64,000 bases of DNA from VYFG01 sp965203365 (lineage in GTDB: Bacteria; Pseudomonadota; Gammaproteobacteria; Arenicellales; Poriferihabitantaceae). Location of the stretch: the NCBI GenBank assembly GCA_965203365.1, contig OZ241878.1, positions 1,674,001-1,738,000 on the forward strand, read 5' to 3'. The notes under the pieces were generated by a model, which did no database searches, was not told the origin of the DNA, and was given only the letters and a program-made list of their open reading frames with translations. A program made the translations under genes and the position numbers. The stretch's first letter is position 1; every line of letters begins with the position of its first letter. Of the stretch, positions 36,474-45,040 are shown one piece after another.

Positions 36474-38405
36474 TTAATTGTTAACGCCCCCTAGAATTTC
36501 GTTCGTCACATAACTGCGGAACTTTTCAACTGAGGTGAAACAACGAAAGCCTGCCGCACTAGCCAATGACAGCACATCCATTGGCTCATTAAGCAACACA
36601 GCGACTGGCGCAGTCAGTCCTGGCTGCAAACCATCAGGCCAAACCAAATCAAAAACAGCCTTCTGTTCACCAGTCTCTGGGTCGGCATAGTCGAAGTTAA
36701 CTTGTCCTCGCGATAGTCTCTGCTCCCCGATCCAATCATTGAGCCGATTCAACTCCGATTCCTCGTCTTCGATTGCTTCGTCTTCCACAAATGTTGCATC
36801 TAGTGTAACTGTGGGCGATTCAGAAACACCCAACCACTGCATATCCCCGTGCAGAAGATCTTCGAATCTATTATTGGCTTCATCAGCCAGGAGTTTCTGT
36901 CGTGCTTCGAGAAATTCTCGATAGCAATCGATTTTCCATAGATTAGGATCGCTTGGGATCCACTGTGACGCCAGCGCTCCTGGATGTCTCGTCTCAATCT
37001 CCTCGAAGTAAGCCTCCGGCAAGCGATTGCTGATGCTCATATTGGCATCCTTCGTCAGAAAGCAAAAGTTCGCCAGTGCATTCACTTCTGGCCGACTATG
37101 ATTCCATTTGTAGAGCTGCGCCTTGGGAAAGATGTGGTGGACTTCCAGCCGATTCCTCTTGCCCAAGAGACTCGTTCTTAGGGGCAGACCTGTACCCCAG
37201 TCTCGTGCTTCACCCATTCGGGTCAGCATGTAGAGAACTGGGTAGAACCGTGCGCCAAGGCTCCAACCGGTGAAATGCCCTGGCTCCACTCTCAAGTTGC
37301 CACGCCAAGCCTGGAGCTGCTTGAGCAATGCGTCGAGCCCGCCAGCCTCAAGCACTTCCAAATCCTGTTCGATCATGGTTTCTGTGGACCCCGAAAATCG
37401 CCCCCACATACCGGCCTGTGCAAACCAGAAAAGTAGTTTGTCTTGCTCGACGGCACTTAGCAGGGCTTGCTTCTGGGCCATGTACCTGACCATCACTGGC
37501 ACACCGAAGCGACCGAAAAGAACCTGGTCATGATCAAGGCCAAGTCTCCCGGCGATGAGGTTCAGACTTGTATCAATATGCTTGGAGGCATGCTTCAGCC
37601 CCTCTTGGATATCGGATGCACCCTTATCTTGGAGGTAGCTGAATTTAGCTTTACCAGTGAGAGCAGCATTCACCGACCTTAAGAGCCAATCGATATTGAA
37701 GTTGTAGCCAGCTTCGGTCCAAGTCTTGAGCTTGTCTTTCATGGACTTCCGAGCATCTGGCCAATTAGCGCAAATTTTTGCCAGAGCAAGGTCACCCTTG
37801 GACAACTTGGTACCTCCACTGTTTACGCGATTGAAAATATCTACCACAATATCGATCGTATTCTTTTCCCCAGTGACTTCATCAATATGTAGCTCCCTGT
37901 TGTTGATGTTACGCAAAGTGAGGAGACGGGCTAAATAGTTGTTTCCGGAATTACCAACTAGCGGCTTCATGAAGGCGCCAATATTTTCATCGTCTCCCAT
38001 TAGAAGATGAGTTACATTAATCCAGAGCGGGTCATCCCTCATCTTGACAGGCTGGTAGAATTCGAAACTTTCCGTGCCGAGGTGGAAGTGCAGACCCGTG
38101 AAAGTTTGTTTATTCCCATCAAAAAAATCCGGTGGCTTCCCTCGAACAACTCCGTAGAGTGTCGTCACCCGCTGCTGCCCATCCAGTAACAACTTCACTA
38201 TGCCCGCCGCTAAAGGACTGTCGCCTCGGTGAACAGTTGTCTTCGATTCGGTGGCCCAAACCAGAAGAGTACCAACCGGATGACAGTGATAGAGAGAATC
38301 GAACAGCCCCCGGATCTGATCACGATTCCACACATAACCACGCTGAAACTCCGGCAAGGCTATCTCTCTGTTATCGATGTAATCCAATAGAGTCGAAATT
38401 TTCAT
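36474..38405 (-). CDS. DUF262/HNH protein, GmrSD-like
   Basis: A 643-residue protein of the GmrSD type IV restriction family. The N-terminal DUF262 part has ISTLLDYIDNREIALPEFQRG and LLLDGQQRVTTLYGV (the DGQQR nucleotide-binding motif); NRVNSGGTKLSKGDLALAKI follows. The C-terminal DUF1524-like HNH part has LEVHHIFPKAQLYKWN. A further segment of about 130 residues (from VTLDATFVEDEA) is not typical. Start ATG 38405 follows GGGGA; upstream in-frame codons add an unlikely leader. GmrSD cleaves modified phage DNA; the modification sensed here is unknown. Confidence 0.85.
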   Translation of the reverse strand: MKISTLLDYIDNREIALPEFQRGYVWNRDQIRGLFDSLYHCHPVGTLLVWATESKTTVHRGDSPLAAGIVKLLLDGQQRVTTLYGVVRGKPPDFFDGNKQTFTGLHFHLGTESFEFYQPVKMRDDPLWINVTHLLMGDDENIGAFMKPLVGNSGNNYLARLLTLRNINNRELHIDEVTGEKNTIDIVVDIFNRVNSGGTKLSKGDLALAKICANWPDARKSMKDKLKTWTEAGYNFNIDWLLRSVNAALTGKAKFSYLQDKGASDIQEGLKHASKHIDTSLNLIAGRLGLDHDQVLFGRFGVPVMVRYMAQKQALLSAVEQDKLLFWFAQAGMWGRFSGSTETMIEQDLEVLEAGGLDALLKQLQAWRGNLRVEPGHFTGWSLGARFYPVLYMLTRMGEARDWGTGLPLRTSLLGKRNRLEVHHIFPKAQLYKWNHSRPEVNALANFCFLTKDANMSISNRLPEAYFEEIETRHPGALASQWIPSDPNLWKIDCYREFLEARQKLLADEANNRFEDLLHGDMQWLGVSESPTVTLDATFVEDEAIEDEESELNRLNDWIGEQRLSRGQVNFDYADPETGEQKAVFDLVWPDGLQPGLTAPVAVLLNEPMDVLSLASAAGFRCFTSVEKFRSYVTNEILGGVNN

Positions 38406-38502
38406 ATTTCCCCAGAGACGCTGAGTAAGGGATACCCCATTTGGGTTGGGTTGGGCTGGTCCGTTCGTGCCAAATACGAACGGACCATTTTTCACGATGG
38501 CA

Positions 38503-40074
38503 CTATATGTTCCCCTTGGCGAGTTCGCTGGCCAAGTGGTCCGCCTGACGAATGGCCAATGCCACGATGGTCAGCGTTGGATTCTCAGCCGCACCGGTCG
38601 TGAACTGCGAACCGTCCGATACGAAAAGATTGGCGATGTCATGAGTCTGCCCCCACCTGTTGACCACACCATCACGCGGGTTTTCGGACATGCGATTGGT
38701 GCCCAGATTATGCGTCGATGGATAGGGTGGAGTAGGAAATGTTCGAGTCGCCCCCACCGCTTCATAGACCGCTTGACCACGCTGATAGGCGTGATCACGC
38801 ATGGCGATATCATTGGGATGATCATCGAAGTGGACATTGACGACCGGCAGGCCGTACTGATCCTTCACATCATGATTGAGCGTAATCCGGTTGGTCTCCT
38901 GTGGCATATCTTCGCCCACGAGCCACATGCCGGCCATGTTTTCATAGGCATCCAGTGCCGTAGTGAACTCGCGCCCCCAAGCGCCCGGATCCAGAAATGC
39001 CGCCATAAACGGCAGTCCCAGCGACAGTGTTTCCATTTCATATCCGCCCACGAAGCCCCGGGATGGATCATGGTGCGATTCATCCTGGATGATGCCGGCC
39101 ATCGTGGTACCACGCCACATCCGCACTGGCTGATCGAATACTGCGTAGACCGAGCCGGTCATATGTCTCATATAGTGACGTCCAACCTGACCTGAAGAGT
39201 TCGCCAGCCCATCTGGAAACATCGACGAGGCAGAGTTCAACAACAGCCGAGGGCTTTCATACGAGTTGCCCGCCACACAGACAATTCGCGCCTTTTGCAT
39301 CTGCAGGTTGCCTTGGGCATCGAAATATTCCACCCCGGCCACCTTGCCGGCCGCATTGTGCAAAATGCGGGCCACATGGGCTTTCTCACGCACTTCGAGA
39401 TTTCCAGTGGCCTCACCCTGTGGAATATCGGTATAGGCGGAAGACCACTTGGCCCCATATTTGCAGCCCTGAAAGCAGAATCCGACCTGATGGCACATTG
39501 GCCGGTCACGCTTGGTATCCGAATTGATCGCCATGCGACCGGTATGAACCTGCTGATACCCCAGTGCTTTGGCTCCCTTCTCGAAAATCAGGTAGTTGTT
39601 GTTTCCCGGCAATCCGGGGCGATCTCCGGTGCGAGTCACTCCCAGCTTGTCTTCCGCCTGGCTGTACCAAGGATCCATCTCGGCCGCATCAATGGGCCAG
39701 TCCAGCAGGCTGGCACCCTGGACATTGCCATAGGTCGTTGCTGCTTTCCACTCATGCTCCTGAAATCGCAGCGAAGCTCCGGCCCAATGCGTAGTGGCGC
39801 CACCCACCGCCTTGACAATCCAGGCCGGCAGGCCCGAAAAATCCCTGGCCACGCGCCAGTCGCCGGAGGTGGTGCGGGCATCCAGCCAAGCCAGTTGACC
39901 AAAGCTTTCCCACTCGTCGTTGACGTAGTCTTCAGGCAGATACCGTCCACCCGCCTCCAGCGCAACAACGCTCACGCCGCGCTGGGCCAGTTCGTTGGCA
40001 AGTACTCCGCCCCCAGCACCGGTCCCAATCACGACCACGACATTGTCGTCATTCATCTCGAAAGGTGCAGTCAT
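38503..40074 (-). CDS. GMC-family dehydrogenase, large subunit
   Basis: A 523-residue FAD enzyme: dinucleotide motif VVVIGTGAGGGVLANELA near the start, VGGATTHWAGASLRF, and the C-terminal GMC end THNLGTNRM and GAAENPTLTIVALA. It resembles the alpha subunit of membrane gluconate 2-dehydrogenase or sorbose dehydrogenases. Start ATG 40074 has GGAGG eight bases ahead. It follows the small-subunit gene after 23 bases; the large subunit, without its own signal, is probably co-exported with the Tat-signal-bearing partner. No cytochrome c subunit is present. Confidence 0.88.
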   Translation of the reverse strand: MTAPFEMNDDNVVVVIGTGAGGGVLANELAQRGVSVVALEAGGRYLPEDYVNDEWESFGQLAWLDARTTSGDWRVARDFSGLPAWIVKAVGGATTHWAGASLRFQEHEWKAATTYGNVQGASLLDWPIDAAEMDPWYSQAEDKLGVTRTGDRPGLPGNNNYLIFEKGAKALGYQQVHTGRMAINSDTKRDRPMCHQVGFCFQGCKYGAKWSSAYTDIPQGEATGNLEVREKAHVARILHNAAGKVAGVEYFDAQGNLQMQKARIVCVAGNSYESPRLLLNSASSMFPDGLANSSGQVGRHYMRHMTGSVYAVFDQPVRMWRGTTMAGIIQDESHHDPSRGFVGGYEMETLSLGLPFMAAFLDPGAWGREFTTALDAYENMAGMWLVGEDMPQETNRITLNHDVKDQYGLPVVNVHFDDHPNDIAMRDHAYQRGQAVYEAVGATRTFPTPPYPSTHNLGTNRMSENPRDGVVNRWGQTHDIANLFVSDGSQFTTGAAENPTLTIVALAIRQADHLASELAKGNI

Positions 40075-40097
40075 AGTTCTATCCTCCACACGATGGC

Positions 40098-40622
40098 TCA
40101 AAGCCAGTTGATGTCGTTGAAACCGCGGTTGAGATAGCCACCCTGTTCGAATGACGATCCTTCGTAACCGAATATCGGCCAGACGGCTTTCTGATTATAG
40201 AGTCCGGTCACAAGACCCCCTCGAATCTGCTGGAAGAACGAACTGTCTTCCATTCCGCGGAGGATATCCACGCGGTCACGTTCCCAACCCACATCGATAT
40301 AACTGCTGAAGCCCTTGCCTTGAGCGGCGGCGTTCAGCGCCTCAACTCCGGCTTCAATCCCAGAGGCCGCCTCCTTGTGGTCATAGCCCTTGACCGCCAT
40401 GACGTAATACTCCGTCCCCACTTTGTCGTGCGGATAGATGTCCCTCGCCATCTGAACCAGCGTCGCGAAGGTCTCGGACTTCAGCACGGTCAGTTCCGTA
40501 GCCCAAGCCGCATCCCGTGCCGCCAGGAAACCGGTGCCCACCACAAAGGAGGCACCCATGGCACTGGCTCGCTTGAGAAGTTCCCGACGAGTCAGCCTCT
40601 TCGGGTCTGTGATGTCATTCAT
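40098..40622 (-). CDS. Gluconate 2-dehydrogenase subunit 3 family protein, Tat-exported
   Basis: A 174-residue protein with a twin-arginine signal (LTRRELLKRASAMGASFVVG) and a subunit-3 domain with FATLVQMARDIYPHD. Such subunits accompany GMC dehydrogenases and carry them to the periplasm. Start ATG 40622 is preceded by GAGGA. It is upstream of the large subunit in one operon. Confidence 0.88.
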   Translation of the reverse strand: MNDITDPKRLTRRELLKRASAMGASFVVGTGFLAARDAAWATELTVLKSETFATLVQMARDIYPHDKVGTEYYVMAVKGYDHKEAASGIEAGVEALNAAAQGKGFSSYIDVGWERDRVDILRGMEDSSFFQQIRGGLVTGLYNQKAVWPIFGYEGSSFEQGGYLNRGFNDINWL

Positions 40623-40644
40623 AATTTTTGTCCTCATTCATTGG

Positions 40645-41040
40645 TTATTGGTAGCGACCACCTCGTTCCAGGACTTCGATCTGGTAACCATCCGGATCTG
40701 TCACGAAGAAAAACCGCGCCATAACTTGACCGCCGGGTGCAAACTCGACGAGTTTTCTGGGAGCCAATCCCTCGGCCTCGAACCGCGCATGCTCCGCTTC
40801 AAGATCGTCCACGGTCACGGCCAAGTGGCCATACCCATCCCCCATTTCGTATGGGTCCGTGCGATCCTTGTTCACCGTCAGTTCGAGTTCGAACTCACTT
40901 TCCGCATTGCGCAAGTAGACGAGAGTGAATTCGGGAAAATCCAGCCGATCAGCCACCTTGAGGCCAAATGCCTTCTCATAGAATGCTGCTGATCGCTCCT
41001 CATCAAGGACGCGGATCATGGAATGAATCGCCTTGGCCAT
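40645..41040 (-). CDS. Glyoxalase/VOC superfamily protein
   Basis: A 131-residue single VOC module (IHSMIRVLDEERSAAFYEKA, ELTVNKDRTDPYEMGDGYGH, FFFVTDPDGYQIEVLE) close in pattern to lactoylglutathione lyase, with His, Glu, His, Glu ligand positions kept. The real substrate could be methylglyoxal-glutathione or another compound. It is just upstream of the Tat subunit gene on the same strand and may be cotranscribed. Confidence 0.85.
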   Translation of the reverse strand: MAKAIHSMIRVLDEERSAAFYEKAFGLKVADRLDFPEFTLVYLRNAESEFELELTVNKDRTDPYEMGDGYGHLAVTVDDLEAEHARFEAEGLAPRKLVEFAPGGQVMARFFFVTDPDGYQIEVLERGGRYQ

Positions 41041-41122
41041 CAGTACCCCCGGAACATTTCGATGATTAATGATGGGAACTATGAATCCTGTCCCAACGCC
41101 CCGGGTAGTATGTTTTTACTAC

Positions 41123-41458
41123 TTATCGGATAGCCGGCCCCCTGCATGGAGACTGGGATTTTTGTCCATTCGGATGCGGAGGTGGACTGCGAAGGGTATC
41201 ATCGGTTTCAATAAACTTCAGGCACGCACAACGCAGGAGCGAGGTAAAGTTGGACGGCTCTCCCCGGATCTCAAGCACCTCGGAATGAAGCGTCGAAATG
41301 AAGGTCGGCGTGGTCATTCCATCTCGTGCCGCCGCTCTATCGAGAATATCCCAGAATGCATTCTCCAGCCGGATGCTGGTGCTCTGGCCATTCAGCCGCA
41401 ACCGCCGTGTTCTACTTTTATACACCTCGGGTGCCTGACTGGCAAAGATATAGCACAT
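41123..41458 (-). CDS. Ribbon-helix-helix domain protein
   Basis: A 111-residue protein containing TRRLRLNGQSTSIRLENAFW and DGMTTPTFISTLHSEV, a pattern of the RHH_4 family. Start ATG 41458 has GGAGG eight bases ahead. The C-terminal 25 residues are proline-rich and variable. RHH proteins usually bind DNA as dimers, but no target site is evident, and it is not in an obvious toxin-antitoxin pair. Confidence 0.8.
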   Translation of the reverse strand: MCYIFASQAPEVYKSRTRRLRLNGQSTSIRLENAFWDILDRAAARDGMTTPTFISTLHSEVLEIRGEPSNFTSLLRCACLKFIETDDTLRSPPPHPNGQKSQSPCRGPAIR

Positions 41459-41596
41459 GAATTGTTCCTCCCTGTTGACTCCAACGAACCGAAGTCGGTT
41501 GATCCAACTGAATCAGTGTCGAGGAATTGTGACACAATGCCTAGGAAGATGCCAGATTTCGGATCGGGATGCGCAATTCCAGACTCGTTTTCAACT

Positions 41597-42904
41597 TCAG
41601 CAATCCAGGGTATTGTCTCGCTCCCACTGCGTGATAGATCGCGTGAAATCATTCCACTGATCCAGCTTCAACTTGCAGTAGGCATCCACCAGTTCTGCCC
41701 CGAGGGCGTCCCGCAAGGACTTGGATTTTTGTGTCATGCGGATGGCGTCCAGCAAGTTCAAAGGCAGTTTCTTGAGTCCACGTACCTTGTGTCCATCCTG
41801 GTACATGTTGAGGTCCAGCCGCTTTCCCGGATCCCGTTGATATTCGACTCCATCCAGACCGGCCGCCAGCACCCCAGCCTGGAGGAGGTAGGGATTCGCG
41901 GCACCGTCCATCAAGCGCAATTCGAATCGACCGGCATCCGGAATGCGAACCATATGGGTGCGGTTATTTCCGCCGTAACTGACCGAATTGGGTGACCAGG
42001 TGGCACCGGACACGGTGCGGGGCGCATTGATCCGCTTGTAACTGTTGACCGTGGGATTGAAGATCGACGTCAGTCCTTCCGCATGATGAATGATCCCCCC
42101 GAGAAAGTGGTACGCCAAGGCGGACAGCCCCATCATGTCCTCCTGATCCTCAAAGAGGTTATCCTTTCCCTGTTTGCCCCAGAGAGAAACATGGGCATGA
42201 CAACCATTGCCAGTCAAGTTTGCAAAGGGTTTGGGCATGAAAGTCGCTCGAAGGCCATGGTTCTCCGCAATTTGCCGGACCATATATTTGAAGAAGGTAT
42301 GGCGATCGGCCGTCTTAAGACAATCATCATAATCCCAGTTCATCTCGAACTGACCGTTGGCATCTTCATGATCATTCTGGTAAGGACCCCAGCCAAGCTC
42401 GATCATGGCATCACAGATCTGCGTAATGACATCGTAGCGTCGCATCAACGCAGACTGGTCATAGCAGGGCTTCGACTGGATATCATGAGGGTCGGCGATC
42501 GCGCTGCCGTCAGCGTTGATCAGAAAGTACTCACATTCCACACCCGTCTTCATCTGATAGCCGTTCTTTTCCGCTTTTTGGATCTGACGCTTGAGAGCCA
42601 CCCGCGGTGAAGCCTCTACGGGTTGACCATCCATGTGGAGGTCTCCGGCAAGCCAGCCGACTTCCTTTTTCCAAGGCAACTGGATCAAACTGTCCGGGTC
42701 CGGAACCGCAAACATGTCACTATCCGCTGGTGTCATGTCGAGCCAGGTGGCGAAACCGGCAAATCCCGCCCCATCTCTCTGCATATCTCCGATCGCCCGG
42801 GCTGGCACCAGCTTGGAACGCAGTACGCCGAAAAGGTCCACAAAGCTGATCAGGAAATATTCGATTTTTTTCTGTTTGGCAAGGGTCGCAAGGTCGGTAG
42901 TCAT
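41597..42904 (-). CDS. glnT: Type III glutamine synthetase, GlnT-like
   Basis: A 435-residue ligase of the glutamine synthetase superfamily: FVDLFGVLRSKLVPA and GAGFAGFATWLDMTP at the N-terminus, NDHEDANGQFEMNWDYDD and TGNGCHAHVS at the metal site, NPTVNSYKRINAPRTVSGAT at the ATP site, and the ending WERDNTLDC shared with rhizobial GlnT. Related enzymes include gamma-glutamylmethylamide synthetase. It is normally found beside glxBCD, which lies 8 kb upstream here with a defence block between. An AGGAA lies ahead of the ATG. Confidence 0.9.
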   Translation of the reverse strand: MTTDLATLAKQKKIEYFLISFVDLFGVLRSKLVPARAIGDMQRDGAGFAGFATWLDMTPADSDMFAVPDPDSLIQLPWKKEVGWLAGDLHMDGQPVEASPRVALKRQIQKAEKNGYQMKTGVECEYFLINADGSAIADPHDIQSKPCYDQSALMRRYDVITQICDAMIELGWGPYQNDHEDANGQFEMNWDYDDCLKTADRHTFFKYMVRQIAENHGLRATFMPKPFANLTGNGCHAHVSLWGKQGKDNLFEDQEDMMGLSALAYHFLGGIIHHAEGLTSIFNPTVNSYKRINAPRTVSGATWSPNSVSYGGNNRTHMVRIPDAGRFELRLMDGAANPYLLQAGVLAAGLDGVEYQRDPGKRLDLNMYQDGHKVRGLKKLPLNLLDAIRMTQKSKSLRDALGAELVDAYCKLKLDQWNDFTRSITQWERDNTLDC

Positions 42905-42932
42905 GTCATGGTTCCTGTTTGGTGATGTGGAA

Positions 42933-42963
42933 TGTATCCGAGACTCGGAGCGGATTATGTCAA
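42933..42963 (-). promoter_or_regulatory. Candidate glnT promoter with a palindrome
   Basis: Minus-strand TTGACA (42958-42963), a 19-base spacer, and GATACA (42933-42938). A 13-base palindrome TCCGAG-A-CTCGGA (42937-42949) overlaps the spacer and -10. The spacer is long, so the -10 assignment is uncertain. Confidence 0.35.
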
Positions 42964-43343
42964 AGAATGCCCCGTAAGGAAAACCGCAGTGGAAAGCCGG
43001 ATTCGACCTCCCTCATGTGGCCTTTCTGGTCAGCCGGAAGACTCTTGCACTGATAAGTGTTAAGAACGGCACATCCACATGGCTGATCCCATATCTTCGC
43101 TTCGGATATGTTGCGGCATTATGCCAAGTCACTGACGGTGAAGGGTTTCTTTTTCAGCACTATCATCAGCCCCATATGCCATCAGTGAGATGGCACCAGT
43201 CTGCGCTGGAATGAAGAGAACTGTATCATTGAAATTCACGCATGAGAGAGTGGAGTCAGGAAAAGTCTTGTCTTGAAACAACCTACTGTTGGACATCAGC
43301 ACCTGCAGCTAAAACAAGCTTACACATCGAAACCTGAATGATC
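42964..43343. other. Spacer between the island and glnT
   Basis: About 380 bases with only a 65-codon plus-strand frame that I do not recognise. It should contain the left junction of the inserted block. I saw no direct repeat shared with the right junction (50710-50880), no integrase and no tRNA. Confidence 0.4.
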
Positions 43344-43793
43344 TCATCCTTCGGTGACAGGATGCATGGCAACAACACACGTGGCAATCAGATCGCCAAC
43401 CAACATCGCTTGATCTGAATCGCCCGGAGGAAGACCAATGATTTCGGCATGCGATGGGTCCGCTTCGAAACCACCTTCGGCTTCAAGCGGATTATGGACA
43501 ATACGCAGCGTATCAAGTTCTTCTAATACTACCCGCAGGATTGTATTGATATTGAGTTCCGCGAACCGTCCGTTTGGCCTTACGCGAAGACGAAACAGGC
43601 GTCGCACATTATTCAACCGATGTTCTTTCTTTCCCGAAAAAGCTTCAAGCCAGTTGACAGACAAGCCGGTTTCATCCGATCCAGTGGCACGCAAACAGAA
43701 AACCGAACCTTCCAAACCCCCACCTTCCAGAACCATACTCGGCTTAACGTAGCGGACGATATGGTCGTCCGCAGGCAGATCATCGCCCTTCAT
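43344..43793 (-). CDS. Unknown 149-residue protein, last gene of the restriction island operon
   Basis: I do not recognise a characterised family. The protein begins MKGDDLPADDHIVRYVKPSM and has a WLEAF segment, LRVRPNGRFAELNINTI and DPSHAEIIGLPPGDSDQAML; the motif density and codon use look like a real, folded, soluble protein. Its ATG follows the stop of the 201-residue gene with no gap (TAAATG), so the two are translated together. I recall the opening and the IIGLP segment as recurrent in hypothetical proteins, but cannot verify this. A role as immunity, effector or scaffold in the island is conjecture. Confidence 0.7.
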   Translation of the reverse strand: MKGDDLPADDHIVRYVKPSMVLEGGGLEGSVFCLRATGSDETGLSVNWLEAFSGKKEHRLNNVRRLFRLRVRPNGRFAELNINTILRVVLEELDTLRIVHNPLEAEGGFEADPSHAEIIGLPPGDSDQAMLVGDLIATCVVAMHPVTEG

Positions 43794-44399
43794 TTATAGT
43801 ACCCGCTCGCCCAAGTCGAAGGTCTTGATCTGTCGCAATACACCCTCAAGAGAATCACGCCCGGCAACGCGCGATATCTGCCGATCAGAGCTACGTCGTC
43901 TGAATATCACATATTGCACCATTCCGTCGCCTAAGAACTGCAATCCCAAGTGGGAATCCTGACCATTCTTCCAGACCGCACGGAGGTTGCCGTTATCCAT
44001 CAGTACCAAGTCGCCTTTACGGATGCCGGAATGGTAACGAATAAATTGCCAAAAATCTGTTTTGGAGTCCTCATTGAGCACATAGTTGTCATGAGCTGCC
44101 TCATTTTGTAAATATTCGATACGCAACTTGTAGGAAGATTCTAAATTCTTCTTTGACTTCCACGCAAAATCGACAGTACCGGGATTTACATCTGGCTGAC
44201 CATATTCGGCCATTTTGTTTTCGACCTCCTTGGTAGACCATCTTCGATTCCATATCAGATTCCATCTCATGTTTTGATGACAATCGCCACCCTCGATTTC
44301 AAAAAATCCATTTCCACGGATGCCGCTCTTCGAGGCTATAACTGTTGGCAAGCTATCCAGTCTGCTGGGCTGTCCAGCCTCTGCATATTCGGGAGACAT
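43794..44399 (-). CDS. Unknown 201-residue protein in the restriction island operon
   Basis: No known domain is recognised. The ATG at 44399 overlaps the preceding stop by one base (TAATG) after AGGAA, which supports the long form; an internal ATG at 44270 gives a 158-residue core that starts RWNLIWNRRWSTKEV. The core is rich in tryptophan and aromatic residues and has FAWKSKKNLESSYKLRIEYL, KGDLVLMDNGNLRAVWKNG and HLGLQFLGDGMVQYVIFRRR, with a beta-rich C-terminal half. There is no signal or membrane segment, so a cytoplasmic location is likely. Confidence 0.7.
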   Translation of the reverse strand: MSPEYAEAGQPSRLDSLPTVIASKSGIRGNGFFEIEGGDCHQNMRWNLIWNRRWSTKEVENKMAEYGQPDVNPGTVDFAWKSKKNLESSYKLRIEYLQNEAAHDNYVLNEDSKTDFWQFIRYHSGIRKGDLVLMDNGNLRAVWKNGQDSHLGLQFLGDGMVQYVIFRRRSSDRQISRVAGRDSLEGVLRQIKTFDLGERVL

Positions 44400-45040
44400 T
44401 ATTCCTTTCCAGTTTCGGCTTCCAACAAGGGAACAAAAATCACGTATCCACTCGCACCCATTCCACCCATGACACCTTCCGAATAGCCTTGGCCACCGTC
44501 ACCGCCCCCGCCACCATTACCGATGGTGACATCGAATTGATCGCCGATAGACAAATCGCTAAACGCGACAATGAGCGTTTCACCCGGAAAACCCTTGCCA
44601 CCATCACCTCCGTTTGACCAAAGAAGACTGTCCGCAGGAGTTACCTTCCCACCTTGTCCGCCATCGCCACCGTCGCTATGGAGACATCCAGTTCCTTTCA
44701 TGCCCTCGACAGGTGTGCCTTCATCAAGGGACCCACCTCCGCCGCCATTGCCGCCATTGCCGCCACCCGCCTGCCAGATTTTCTGTTTGTGCTTAACGCT
44801 TGTCTTGTTGCCACCACCACCGCCACCACCACCGCCTGCACCATAAATCGTCAGACCATCAATGTAAAACGAACCGCCACCACCGCCACCACCGCCTGCG
44901 GCCCCACGAATAATAAGCAACCCCTGTCGAGAAGTCCATGGCCATTCGAAAACACCCGATTCCGTTATACGTTCAAGCTTGACTGCTAGCATAATATAAC
45001 TTCTTGATGGAAGGTGATCGGATAATATGAAGTCAGTCAT
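44399..45040 (-). CDS. Glycine-rich protein coupled to hsdS
   Basis: A 213-residue protein whose ATG overlaps the hsdS stop by four bases (ATGA). After about 45 residues (ERITESGVFEWPWTSRQGLL) it has three blocks of poly-glycine (GGGGGGGGSFYIDGL, GAGGGGGGGGGNK, GGGNGGNGGGGGS) alternating with short beta-prone segments, ending SGYVIFVPLLEAETG. The layout recalls glycine-rich domains of phage tail-fibre adhesins and other structural proteins. It has no signal peptide. Its place between hsdS and two unknown genes suggests a common function, which I cannot name. Confidence 0.75.
   Translation of the reverse strand: MTDFILSDHLPSRSYIMLAVKLERITESGVFEWPWTSRQGLLIIRGAAGGGGGGGGSFYIDGLTIYGAGGGGGGGGGNKTSVKHKQKIWQAGGGNGGNGGGGGSLDEGTPVEGMKGTGCLHSDGGDGGQGGKVTPADSLLWSNGGDGGKGFPGETLIVAFSDLSIGDQFDVTIGNGGGGGDGGQGYSEGVMGGMGASGYVIFVPLLEAETGKE

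Noticed and set aside
41123..41458. RHH protein considered as an antitoxin
   Set aside because: No small toxin-like gene is adjacent; flanking genes are metabolic.
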